Shown piece by piece: positions 54,734 through 64,000 of a stretch of 64,000 nt of DNA. The translations under genes were made by a program, and so were the position numbers. This DNA comes from Candidatus Absconditabacterales bacterium (GTDB lineage Bacteria; Patescibacteriota; Gracilibacteria; Absconditabacterales; Absconditicoccaceae): the NCBI GenBank assembly GCA_937923605.1, contig CALDTY010000009.1, positions 1 through 64,000 of the forward strand, in the 5' to 3' direction. The notes below the pieces were generated by a model, which was not told the DNA's origin, searched no databases, and saw only the letters and a list, made by a program, of their open reading frames with translations. Each line of letters begins with the position of its first letter. Position 1 is the first letter of the stretch.

Positions 54734-55576
54734 ATGAAAAAAATATTTCTAAGTATGATATGATTTTGTGCATTTATTATAGGTGTTGTATTTGCACAAA
54801 ATCCTGCACTTGATAAACTATATTCTTTACTTGATGCTTCAATTCAAAAAGACCCTGCGGTTGCAGAATTAGTTCTAACGACGTTGTCAAAGTATGAAAG
54901 TAAAGTAAGCAAATCAAAGAAAGTGTTAATTTCCCAAATACGTACATTTGTGCAGGCAAAATATGCTCAATATACAGCTCCTAAAGTTCCAGAATGATTC
55001 AAAATAATGACTCAAGAAAATCTTGCTTTTATAAAAGATAATATTCATATTCTTTGAGAAGACACTTCACCTATCTTAGTGATGGAGTTTCTTGATTTTC
55101 AATGTCCAAATTGTCAGATGCAACATAATAATCAAGTACTTAATGAGCTAAGAAATGTAGAATTTCCTGGACAAGTTAGAACTGCTGCAGTTATGTTTCC
55201 ACTTACCTGAAAGCGACATGAACTAGCTACACAGGCAGCTGAGTCTGCAGAATGTGCTTATATGCAATGATGAATAGAGATATTCTATGAACATAAATCC
55301 GGACTATATGCAAACTGACTTGTGCCAACTATGGATATTATTAGAAAAGTTGCGCAAAATAACTGATTGGATCCAGTAAGAATGCAAGCTTGTATTGATG
55401 AGTGAATTGCTACACAGTCGGTCCAAATACAGCAGCAAATTTGACGTGATTTGTGAGTAAGTGGAACTCCAGGTTCAGTGATTGTTGACACTAGAAACGG
55501 TGCTTACAGAACTCTTCGCGGTGCAGTGCAGATTGAAGTATTTATGGATATGATTAAGCGATTGCTAAAATCATAA
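54734..55576 (+). CDS. Secreted DsbA-like thiol:disulfide oxidoreductase
   Basis: 280 residues. Signal peptide (FLSMIGFCAFIIGVVFAQ), ~85-residue helical spacer, then a DsbA-like thioredoxin domain: LVMEFLDFQCPNCQMQHNN with active site CPNC, a helical insert, and GVSGTPGSVIVDTRNG with the cis-proline. It would oxidise cysteines in exported proteins, suiting the cysteine-rich NTR/Kazal protein. Strong terminator follows. Confidence 0.88.
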
Positions 55577-55591
55577 GTAGTTAATTTTATT

Positions 55592-55625
55592 AAAAAAGGA
55601 GTAGGTGTAACCTACTCCTTTTTTT
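55592..55625. terminator. Bidirectional intrinsic terminator
   Basis: AAAAAAGGAGTAGG / CCTACTCCTTTTTT with a 5-base loop. Confidence 0.9.
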
Positions 55626-55633
55626 GAATAATA

Positions 55634-55954
55634 TTATTCTTTTTCTTCTGTAGTACTTATAGGATTATTGAATTTCCACATTCTTAATGCATAGCCTTTA
55701 ACTAAAAATAGTATTATAAAGTAAATAAATGCATGATCTTGCTTCTCATCAATCCATATACCAATATTCCTTAATTCTAAATAGTATATAACTACAATTA
55801 AAGTAATTCCAATCAATAGTATTACAAAAGCTCTAGCAAATTCTTTGATTATCAACGATTTGAATATCGCAGTAATTATTGCTATAAACGTAAGCAATGT
55901 AAAAAAAGCAGACCAAGGATTTAGACTTAAAAAATCTAGTATTTCATTTTTCAT
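55634..55954 (-). CDS. Small membrane protein, no TGA codons
   Basis: 106 residues from ATG 55954; the longer reading from 56059 would overlap dcd by about 60 bases. Three membrane segments (residues ~15-31, 41-58 and 76-90) and an acidic tail STTEEKE. Three glycines, all GGN. It lies 46 bases after dcd on the same strand. No family recognised. Confidence 0.6.
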   Translation of the reverse strand: MKNEILDFLSLNPWSAFFTLLTFIAIITAIFKSLIIKEFARAFVILLIGITLIVVIYYLELRNIGIWIDEKQDHAFIYFIILFLVKGYALRMWKFNNPISTTEEKE

Positions 55955-56000
55955 GTTTTGTATTTTTCTATACCATAATGTTCTTTTTGTAAAAGTCAAT

Positions 56001-56594
56001 CTACCCACTAATAAATAGTTTACTAGCTTGGGGAGCTTGTTGTCAATTGTACTTTGCATTCTTTTTTACATTATAAGGAATTTCAGCTGGTCTATCCATC
56101 TGATCAAAGGCAAGTTGACAGATACGCATACCAGGTCTAATGATTATGGGAACATGATTAATATTTGATATTTCCAGGGTAATTGTAGATGGATTATCTC
56201 GACCAAATCAAGGATCTATAAATCAAGCGGTTACATGGATGATTAAGCCCAATCTTCCTAGACTACTTCTTCATTCAACCCTAGCTACAATATCTGCAGG
56301 GATTCAAAAACGTTCTTTCGTAGCAGCTAATAAGAATGCTCAGGGCTCTATAATTACATCTTCATTATCTTCAAATCTCATTGATTCTGTAATATCCTTG
56401 CTGTCTTGGTCAAAAGGATTCAAAACATGATTTGGTACATATTTGAAAAATCTAAATTCATTACCAAGTTCTAGATCCATGCTAGCGCAAACTATATTGT
56501 TTGTTATTTTTTCTAATGATTGCCCTTCACCTGGAATTAATTTTATTTCGCCAGAAGATATTTTAGATTTAATTGTAGCGTCTGAAAGAATCAT
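56001..56594 (-). CDS. dcd: dCTP deaminase
   Basis: 197 residues. MILSDATIKSKISSGEIKL and CASMDLELGNEFRFF start the fold; [26 protein letters not shown] holds the catalytic and nucleotide-binding motif. GMRICQLAFDQM is also typical. It makes dUTP (or dUMP in bifunctional forms) from dCTP for thymidylate synthesis. Works in nucleotide supply alongside NrdR-controlled ribonucleotide reductase and CTP synthase. Confidence 0.94.
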
Positions 56595-56789
56595 TCTAAT
56601 AAATCTTAATTAAATAGGATTGTTAATATATTCATCTTCGAAATGATTGCGAGTTTCATTTTTGTTTTTTATATCACAAATATATGATTTCGGTACTTGA
56701 CTCTCTCAGCGATTCTTGCAATAGTTCGTGATAACGGTATGATTTTCCCTAATATTAAGCTATTTTATCTACTAATATTGTTGACTGTA

Positions 56790-59700
56790 ATGGATTGATT
56801 TCCAAAAAAATACGACCATAGTTTTGAACCTGAAATGTATAATACTTGGTTAGAAGAGTGAAGCTTCAAACCTGAGTCTCAAAAGTGAACCAAATGAGAA
56901 TGTATGATTGCTATGCCACCCCCGAATGTCACTGGTGTATTGCATTTATGACATGCGCTTATGCTATCTGTACAAGATACAATGGTGAGAATGGCACGCA
57001 TGAAGAACAAGAGAACCGTTTGGGTTCCTTGAACTGATCATGCTTGAATTGCTACACAGGTTGTAGTTGAAAGACAACTTATGGAAACTGATAAAAAAAC
57101 AAAAGATGAACTAGGAAGACCATTGTTTATGAAAAAGTTGTGGGACTGGGTTCATTTTTCAAAAAACACTATTGTCTCTCAAACAAAACGCATGTGATCG
57201 TCATGTGATTGGTCGAGAGAACAGTTTACTATGTCTGAAAGTCTCAGTCGTTCTGTCAGAAAAGCTTTTGTTAAGTTATACAATGAAGAAAAAATATATA
57301 GAGATGCATATATGGTGAACCGATCCCCAAAAGCAAAGACTGTACTCTCAGATCTAGAAGTCGAACATAAGGAGGTTGAAGGAAAGATGTATTATATAAA
57401 GTACTTTGTAGACGGCAAATGAGATTGCATAACAATAGCTACCGTACGCCCAGAAACAATGTTTGCAGATGTAGCTATTGCAGTTCATCCTAAAGACAAA
57501 AGATACAAGAAACGGATTTGAAGAAATATTCTAATTCCTATTATAAATAAATCTATCCCCATCATTGCTGATGAAGAAGTAGATATTAATATGTGAACAT
57601 GAGCACTTAAGATTACACCTACGCATTCTGAAACAGATTATCATATTGCTTGGAGACATAATCTCCCAATGGATAATTTTGCTTTAGATAAACAAGGTAA
57701 CTTCACTGAGTTGGCATGAGAAATGCTTGCTGGACAGCCAGCTGATGAATTTGAAGAAAATTTGATTCATCACCTTAAGGAAATTTGAAACTTGGATAGA
57801 GTAGAGGATCACACTCATAGTGTGCCATATTGTGAAAGAACTTGATGTAGAGTCCAACCATTCTTAAGTACACAGTGGTTTATGAATGTAAAGCCAGCAG
57901 CCGAAAAAATCATTAAGTGATTAGAAGATGATGATGTGAATATACATCCTGATAGATTCAAACATACGTTTATGCAACGAATGGAAGACATTAAACCTTG
58001 GTGTTTATCTAGACAACTACGATGGTGACATAGAATACCAATTTGGTATAACGAATCATGAAAAAAATATGCTTTTGAAGAAGACAGTGTTTTAGAGAGT
58101 ACGAAATGAAAGAAATCTATCTTATCTCGTATTATATTTAACTTAATTGCTGATTCTCGTTTAGCTAATCCTTTTAACTTGGAACAATTGATAGAAGTGT
58201 TGTTGTCTCCAAGTTTGGTGAATCAGCATGCAAGTGTATGACATTCATATTTGGATATGTATAACATCAAGTTTGCTTGAAAAAAGATGTCGATTAAAGA
58301 GATAGAAGAAATTCAACTATTACTCGATGGAGTATTGGGTGAATTTAAACAGAAAAAAAGAATGAACGATAAAATTATTGGTTGAGCTGAGAAGTTAGTT
58401 GATATTTTAGATAAGTCAGCTAACATTCAAGTAACATGAGACACATACACGTTTCTATTCTTGCCAGAATCGCCAGATGAGGTTCTTACTCAAGATCCAG
58501 ATGTTTTGGATACTTGGTTCTCATCATGATTACGACCATTTAGTGTGTTATGACGACCAGAAAAAACAAAAGATATGGATAAATTCTATCCTAATACAAT
58601 TATGGAAACTGGATATGATATTATCTTTTTTCGAGTCATAAGAATGATGATAATGTGAGTGGAACATACTGATTCTTTGCCATTTAAGGATATATATCTA
58701 CATGGAATGGTAAGAGATAAGTATGGTAAAAAAATGTCAAAATCGAAAGGAAATGTCATTGACCCAATGGAACTAATTGAAACGTATTGAGCTGATGCTC
58801 TTAGAGGCTCAGTTTTGGTAGGAAATACTCCAGGAAGTGATATGAAATTTGATGAGCAAAGAGTAGAATATATGTGGAAATTTATTAATAAACTTCGAAA
58901 TGCCTCAAGATTTGTTATTCATCAACAATGAGGTAAAGTTAAAAAATTAGATTATGAAAAACTAGGAGCATCATTACACAAGAACTCTAAGAAAATGAAT
59001 GCATATGATAGACGAATTTTCTCTAAAACACAAGATTTGATTAGACAAGTAGATAGATATCAAGAAAAATTTATGATAGGTGAATCATTACAAGAAATAA
59101 TTTCTATTGTTTGGCACGATTTTTGTGATTGGTATATTGAAATTTCGAAGGTTGAAAAATCTGATGTCACCGAAAAAGTACTTTTTTATTGTCTTGGAAC
59201 ATTTTATAAGTTACTTCATCCTAGTTTGCCATTTGTTACCGAAAAATTATGGAATCTTATCTGATTTCAGTGATCATTAATGATGACGAGATGGCCAGAT
59301 GACTTCGAAATAAAAGATAAAGACTATAGAATGAATCTAGTTATGGATATGATCTCTTCTTGGAGAAATTTAAAGAGAAAAGTAACCAATAAACCACATG
59401 AGAAAGTTGATATATTTGTTCAAGCAAACAAAGATATTCAAGATTTAGTGCAAGATCATTTTTCTTTGGTTCAAGATATTGTTAAAGTGCAGAATATTTC
59501 ATATCTTACTGCATGACAGGAGATAGAGTGAGATTGGGAAATTGCAATGATTATGGATATTAAAGTATGACTTAAAGGTGTCAAAGGGATTAATAAGAAA
59601 GAACTTCTTTCACAACTTGAAACAGAGCTTGCTCAAGAACAACAGTTTCTACAAAATTTAAGAAGTCTGTTTACAGCTGACTTTGCTAGTAAAGCTCCTG

Positions 59701-59801
59701 CGAATGTTGTCAAAGATAAGAAGGCAAAAATGGAAGAAATGAAATCAAAAGTTTCTAATATAGAAGGAGAAATTAGGAGACTAAGAATGGATGTGAAATA
59801 G
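56790..59801 (+). CDS. valS: Valyl-tRNA synthetase
   Basis: 1003 residues, longer than the usual ~880-950. [18 protein letters not shown] contains the HIGH motif (HLGH), [18 protein letters not shown] follows, and [25 protein letters not shown] holds KMSKS. The segment SRQL-W-WGHRIPIW uses CGA (58020-58022) for the first W, and L-W-PFSVLG-W-PE uses CGA twice. An insertion of about 120 residues lies between WGHRIP and DVLDTW (near residues 430-545), giving the extra length. The C-terminal coiled-coil arm is present. Confidence 0.96.
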
Positions 59802-59816
59802 AAATATTAAATATAA

Positions 59817-59849
59817 TAAAAAGCAGGAGATACATCTCCTGCTTTTTTT
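59817..59849. terminator. Bidirectional intrinsic terminator
   Basis: AAAAGCAGGAGA / TCTCCTGCTTTT hairpin with T7, between convergent valS and the 389-residue gene. Confidence 0.9.
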
Positions 59850-59863
59850 GTAATAAATAATTA

Positions 59864-61033
59864 CTATACGATTCTTCCAATTAATTTAGGATTAGATAGG
59901 ATTTCATTCTCATATGGTACACGTAAAGTAAAATCAATATCAGCTTTTACATAATCCAATTTGACTAAATTTTGACTTATACTGATTACTATATATGCAT
60001 TTGCTTTAGGGTAGGGACAGTTATGCCAAATCTTCTTCTCAAAAAGTGTAGCATTATCATTGTCATTCAATCTAATAGTTCTTGTTCCGCAAACATTGTA
60101 TCCTCTTACGAAATAGATTGGATATCTTTCTTCATTTGCTAATAAAGATTCAGCATTACATTTGTTGCAAGCAAAATAGTATCCATTGAAGAGTGAAATT
60201 TCACCTCTTCCATACAATTTATATTCAGGAATTGTAGTGAGTAGTTTGCCCAAGTGCTTAAGATAATTATTTTGCTTGTATGATTTTATGTTTTTCTCAA
60301 GACTAAGTACTTGATCATCCATTTTAGTCAAATAAAATCCTCTTTTATTAAGCGAGTCGATACTAATCTCAGTTCTTACATCAGCAAATTGCACGTCTTG
60401 TATTTTATTACAAACTAGATTGTGTACATAAGCGTATTCAATGAATTTATTATTCGTTATGTTTTCATCAAACAGCTTATATTCATTCATGATCTGTTTA
60501 TATCTATGACAATTGAAAGTACTAAAGATAGATATTTTGTATTCAGGAATTATTTTGAATTTTAATAAATATTGCTTTACTAATTCAAGATCACACCTCA
60601 AAGCAAGACTCGCATTTTTAGATAAACTTTTTAATTTAGTAAATTTATTTTTATTACAGGCGAAATTTATATGTAACTTACTAAGGTTTATCGTAGATAC
60701 TTTTCCGTATTTCTCAGCAAGAACATCTAAAAAGAGATCTCTTTTTATAAGTTGATTTTGAGAGTTTGTATGAACTAATTTAAATAACTCATAATTATCA
60801 CTTCTTGCAACTATTAAATCATTGTTATGATCCACACCACACCATTCAGTAGAACTACTAATAATGTCGAAACCATTGGTTGTTCTTTTGCCATAATAAT
60901 CTATTCTTGATTGAATAATTTCAGGTAACGACAATATTTTACCTGAGTTGCCACTAAAATTTATAGCTAATTGTTGTTCTCCATGAATTAGTAAGGCATT
61001 AGTTTCTTTAGGGAAACGTGTTTTAAGTTTCAT
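59864..61033 (-). CDS. Large unknown protein with no TGA codons
   Basis: 389 residues from ATG 61033; a TTG start at 61054 would add seven. Fifteen glycines are all GGN, both tryptophans TGG, and no CGA or CGG occurs, unlike every native gene of this size here. No signal or membrane segment. There are possible zinc-binding cysteines near the end: YFACNKCNAESLL, then NVCGT and HNCPYPKANAY. Leucine-rich positions (LSKLHINFACNKN, LKSLSKNASLAL) suggest a repeat-like middle. No family recognised; the best candidate for recent lateral transfer. Confidence 0.75.
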   Translation of the reverse strand: MKLKTRFPKETNALLIHGEQQLAINFSGNSGKILSLPEIIQSRIDYYGKRTTNGFDIISSSTEWCGVDHNNDLIVARSDNYELFKLVHTNSQNQLIKRDLFLDVLAEKYGKVSTINLSKLHINFACNKNKFTKLKSLSKNASLALRCDLELVKQYLLKFKIIPEYKISIFSTFNCHRYKQIMNEYKLFDENITNNKFIEYAYVHNLVCNKIQDVQFADVRTEISIDSLNKRGFYLTKMDDQVLSLEKNIKSYKQNNYLKHLGKLLTTIPEYKLYGRGEISLFNGYYFACNKCNAESLLANEERYPIYFVRGYNVCGTRTIRLNDNDNATLFEKKIWHNCPYPKANAYIVISISQNLVKLDYVKADIDFTLRVPYENEILSNPKLIGRIV

Positions 61034-61204
61034 TTTTTCAGTTTTAATGATCAATAAGAATTTGATGATGAAGCTCTTGATGTAATCACCACTTCAAAAG
61101 AATATCTTACTTTACTTCAGTATACTTCTTTACAATAAAATAAATAATATTGCATTAAAGTCAACCACATAAGGTGCGTATCTAGAAAAATCTATGAGCT
61201 TAAA

Positions 61205-61232
61205 TTGAAGCGTTTGCAAACATTAGTATAGT
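61205..61232 (+). promoter_or_regulatory. Promoter of the 732-residue gene, possibly leaderless
   Basis: TTGAAG (61205-61210), 16-base spacer, TATAGT (61227-61232); the ATG at 61239 is six bases further on, about where transcription would start. Confidence 0.4.
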
Positions 61233-61238
61233 ACATAC

Positions 61239-63437
61239 ATGAATTTATTCCGTCGCTTATTATTGTCATTACTTCCTGAATCTTTAGTTCAGCATGAGAT
61301 GAATCCTGCAGGTATGTTTCTCTCATTTGTGAGTCCAAAACATTTCTTTTCAGTTATTAACAGAAAGATTGTAGAAAACTATAAACTAAATCTATACGAT
61401 ATTGGACTAGATAGTTTTGAGGTAAAAATATGATTCTGAGATGAATCAAATTTAGAAGTAAAAGATCTAAATTTTTATTATTCATATGCTGTAGTTGCCA
61501 ATATGAACTGATGGTCATTCTATTCACCATCAAACATATGAGTAGTGATAACTATGGTGGTTAGTTTATATGTCAAAGATGTTTTCAAACATAGAAAGTG
61601 GACTATGTTTTACAATTTCCTGGTTACTGTAAATATTCTTCATTTTGTATTTGTTAGTAGAATTAAAGTGTTTCCACATGAAGATGAACAGAAAAACTAT
61701 CAATGGTTTATTGATTTATTTTTTAGTTTTTACAAAATCACCTTAGTAGCTTGAAAGCATGAGGTATCTGATCAAGAATTTGCTCAACTAAAAAAAGAAC
61801 TATTAAGCCATATCCAAATCTTCTTTATGTTGTTTTACGTTTTTAAACATCTAAATAATCTGTTTTATTCTGCTCATTTGTCAGAACAGGAATTCTATAA
61901 ACGATTATTGTCTGATTATCAAAAAAAGTCAAAAAAAAGTGCATTAGTAAAAGATTTTATAGAACATTCTCATGCATATAACAAGGTAAGTGCCTTTTCT
62001 AAGCAAGATGAAGAACTCATAAAGCTATTGTTACCAACTGATATGGTCATAAAATACATGTTTCATCATAAGCATATATATGATGTGTGTGATAGAATGT
62101 TGACTAAAATTTTCGATAAAGAAAGATTAGATTGATATGTACTAAGTTTTTTGAAATGATCTGAAAAATTAGAAGATTTACTCACATATATATTTGATTT
62201 TCGTATTTATAAAAAATCGTTCTTTAGTTCTATGAGAGAATTTATATCACATGCATATCGTCTCAAACAATGATATGAAGAAACTCAAGAAATCGACTCA
62301 TTTATAAATGCGCTTCAAGAAAATGATGGAAATGTTGATATGAACTCATTACCCGAAGCTCTAAAAAAAGAGTCAGCGATGACAGAAAGATTTGTAAATT
62401 TTTATATAACATTTTTGGCTGGGACCTGGGTATGAAGGTGAGACAATTTTGCTATGAGACTATTTGAGAAACCATTACTAGAAAAGATATTATCAACATT
62501 AGATGAACAACAATTATCACAAAAAACATTAGTTTGGTATGGTGCGATGCTGTATAATTATTCAAAAAATGTTTTCTACTATAAGTATGCGTATGAAAAT
62601 GTTAGATCATGAGTCGATAAATTTACACTACCTATGAGACCTACCGTAAAAGAAGTCTATTCAAATATGTATATCATAAAATTGTTTGATGAAAATTTTA
62701 TCAACACATGTTTTCAAGATTTAAATAGGAGAAATTTAACAATGAGTATTGCTAGTCCTGATATTATAGAATTATTTAGAAAACGTATGAGTAAGTCAAT
62801 ATCTCGTCTTGTAGAAGCTGAACCTTCAGATCAATTCCATGTAATTTATTGAAATATGTTGCATTATATTCCAAAAATATCAGCATGTATTTTAGAGTCA
62901 GATTTTCTATCGCGTGAAAGTAAATGAGTAGCTTTGAGAGAAAATTTATACACATTAGATCTTTGGATTTGGCATGAAGCTATCTTATATTTAAGGTCAA
63001 CCTGATCGCCATGGCATGAAGAGTTTTCAGAATTAGCGCTCTTGTGAATCTTCGCGTGTATGAGAGAAACTCTTTTTGGCTATTTATTATATAGGACATA
63101 TCTTGATACATCCGTCAAGAATGCAAGCCTAAAGAAAGAGCTTATCTCGCACTTATATATCTCAGATATATTGATGCTGAGTAATGAAGAAAAAGTAGTA
63201 TTTGAAGGAATGATTGATCATTTACTTGATTCATTTAAAGATTTGCTCAAATCTTGGATTGTGTTAGATGAAAATCAAGAGTTCTTCGCCTTATGACATT
63301 CTAATCGAACGACTTTTATTCAAGACAAAAATAATAAACAACTATTAGAGGAAATAAAGTGAGAAGATATTGTGCGATTTAGATGATTTTTAAAGAATAT
63401 TTCTTATTATAACAAAAGATATGTAATGCCGAGTTAG
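61239..63437 (+). CDS. Large helical protein of unknown function
   Basis: 732 residues. The first ~200 include two likely membrane segments (VVITMVVSLYVKD region and FYNFLVTVNILHFVFV), then a mostly helical, charged body without recognisable motifs. Examples are HEMNPAGMFLSFVSPKHFFSVI near the start and YKYAYENVRSGVDKFTLPMRP in the middle. Locally coded with many TGA glycines. It sits 35 bases before nrdR. No family recognised. Confidence 0.75.
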
Positions 63438-63472
63438 AAAAGTGAAACTATACTTTTATATTTTTGAAACCT

Positions 63473-63907
63473 ATGAAGTGTCCTGCTTGTTCTAATATGG
63501 AAACTAAAGTAATAGATTCTAGAGTAGTTGAGGATTGAATGTGAATTAGAAGAAGAAGGTCATGTGAGTATTGTGAAAATAGGTTTACAACATATGAGAA
63601 AGTAGCAGTCACTGATTTGTTAGTGTTGAAAAGAGATTGATCTAAACAAATGTACGATAGAGATAAGCTTAAAAGAGCTTTAGTTATTGCTTATGGCAAG
63701 AAAAATTTGTCTTTAGAAAAGATAGATGATATAATAGCGAAATTAGAAAATAAATGGTCATGAATGGGTAAAGAAATTGCATCTAAAAAATTATGAGAAG
63801 ATATTTTAAATGTATTAAGAGATGAAGATGATGTAGCATACGTCAGATTTGCTAGTGTATTTATGGAATTTGAAACTAAAAAAGACTTCAAAGATATATT
63901 GAAATAA
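63473..63907 (+). CDS. nrdR: Transcriptional repressor NrdR
   Basis: 144 residues, standard length. The zinc ribbon has CPAC (residues 3-6) and CEYC, with [30 protein letters not shown] typical of the family; the ATP-cone follows (LLVLKRDGSKQMYDRDKLKRALVIAYGKK). NrdR senses ATP/dATP and represses ribonucleotide reductase operons via NrdR boxes; none were identified here. Confidence 0.95.
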
Positions 63908-63960
63908 GATGTTAAACTTGTATCTGTTCTAAATAATCATATTATAGTTTTGTCAACATT

Positions 63961-64000
63961 ATGGAATTAAATAAAAGCTATGCCAAAATTAAAATTAACT
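63961..64000 (+). CDS. Possible start of a gene running off the window
   Basis: ATG at 63961 opens a frame to the window end (MELNKSYAKIKIN). A second in-window candidate, ATG 63980 (MPKLKLT), is in another frame. Too short to choose or name. Confidence 0.25.
   Translation, partial: MELNKSYAKIKIN

Noticed and set aside
55955-56059. N-terminal extension of the 106-residue membrane protein to an ATG at 56059
   Set aside because: It would overlap the 3' end of dcd by ~60 bases; the internal ATG at 55954 gives a normal membrane-protein start.
1175-63437. Apparent massive pseudogenisation (many short fragments in one frame)
   Set aside because: All interruptions are TGA in otherwise intact conserved proteins; explained by UGA=Gly, not decay.

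Overview
The window is a low-GC bacterial chromosome segment that only makes sense with a changed genetic code. Nearly every gene is broken by in-frame TGA in the standard code and becomes one full-length protein when TGA is read as glycine, while TAA and TAG both end genes. CGA, and probably CGG, also sits where conserved families have tryptophan: thioredoxin FWAE-W-CGPC, ValRS QL-W-WGHRIP, glutamate dehydrogenase YY-W-EE and ATP-citrate lyase A-W-CIG. UGA=Gly is known from Absconditabacteria (SR1) and Gracilibacteria. CGA/CGG=Trp has been predicted for Absconditabacterales, so that lineage is the best guess. All protein descriptions here use TGA=Gly and CGA=Trp.

Layout. 1-5.7 kb: tRNA-Lys(CTT), a NUDIX hydrolase, a 1080-residue SF2 helicase with seven novel C-terminal repeats, an M15 cell-wall peptidase and a thioredoxin-fold lipoprotein. 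6.2-11.8 kb: an isoprenoid/C50-carotenoid cluster (crtB, lycopene elongase, cruF, crtI, a small membrane protein, GGPP synthase) with the logic of the bacterioruberin pathway. 12.4-28.4 kb: glutamate dehydrogenase, then many envelope or secreted proteins (bactofilin-like, NTR-like/Kazal inhibitor, SOUL, C39 peptidase, cupredoxin, YtxJ, AEC permease, LexA-like repressor, duplicated thioredoxin lipoprotein). 28.4-35.5 kb: thioredoxin, GIY-YIG protein, CTP synthase, lytic transglycosylase-like protein, TrpRS, a degenerate PriA-like protein, a TIM-barrel protein and a CorC/CNNM transporter. 36.7-41.6 kb: both ATP-citrate lyase subunits, undecaprenyl diphosphate synthase and a glycosyltransferase. 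42-64 kb: a DnaE-type PHP protein, an amidase-SpoIID cell-wall enzyme, an AbiEi-like regulator, thioredoxin, MetRS, a TraG/HerA-like ATPase with an S1 tail, a DsbA-like oxidase, dCTP deaminase, ValRS, a large unknown protein and NrdR.

Functional themes. ATP-citrate lyase (acetyl-CoA from citrate) and the prenyl/carotenoid enzymes point to an isoprenoid membrane economy that is unusual for such a reduced genome, although no complete link from acetyl-CoA to IPP is visible here. The many wall hydrolases, secreted disulfide-rich proteins and thioredoxin-fold lipoproteins fit a cell-surface-attached or predatory lifestyle, which is an inference.

Scattered through the window are about a dozen ORFs with no TGA-glycine at all (5917, 11831, 17015, 17618, 35546-36603, 41610, 45657, 49883, 55634, 59864). 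Several have A-rich leaders and resemble exported or membrane proteins of other phyla. One ends in TGA overlapping the next ATG, as expected from a standard-code donor. They look like recent acquisitions not yet adapted to the local code.
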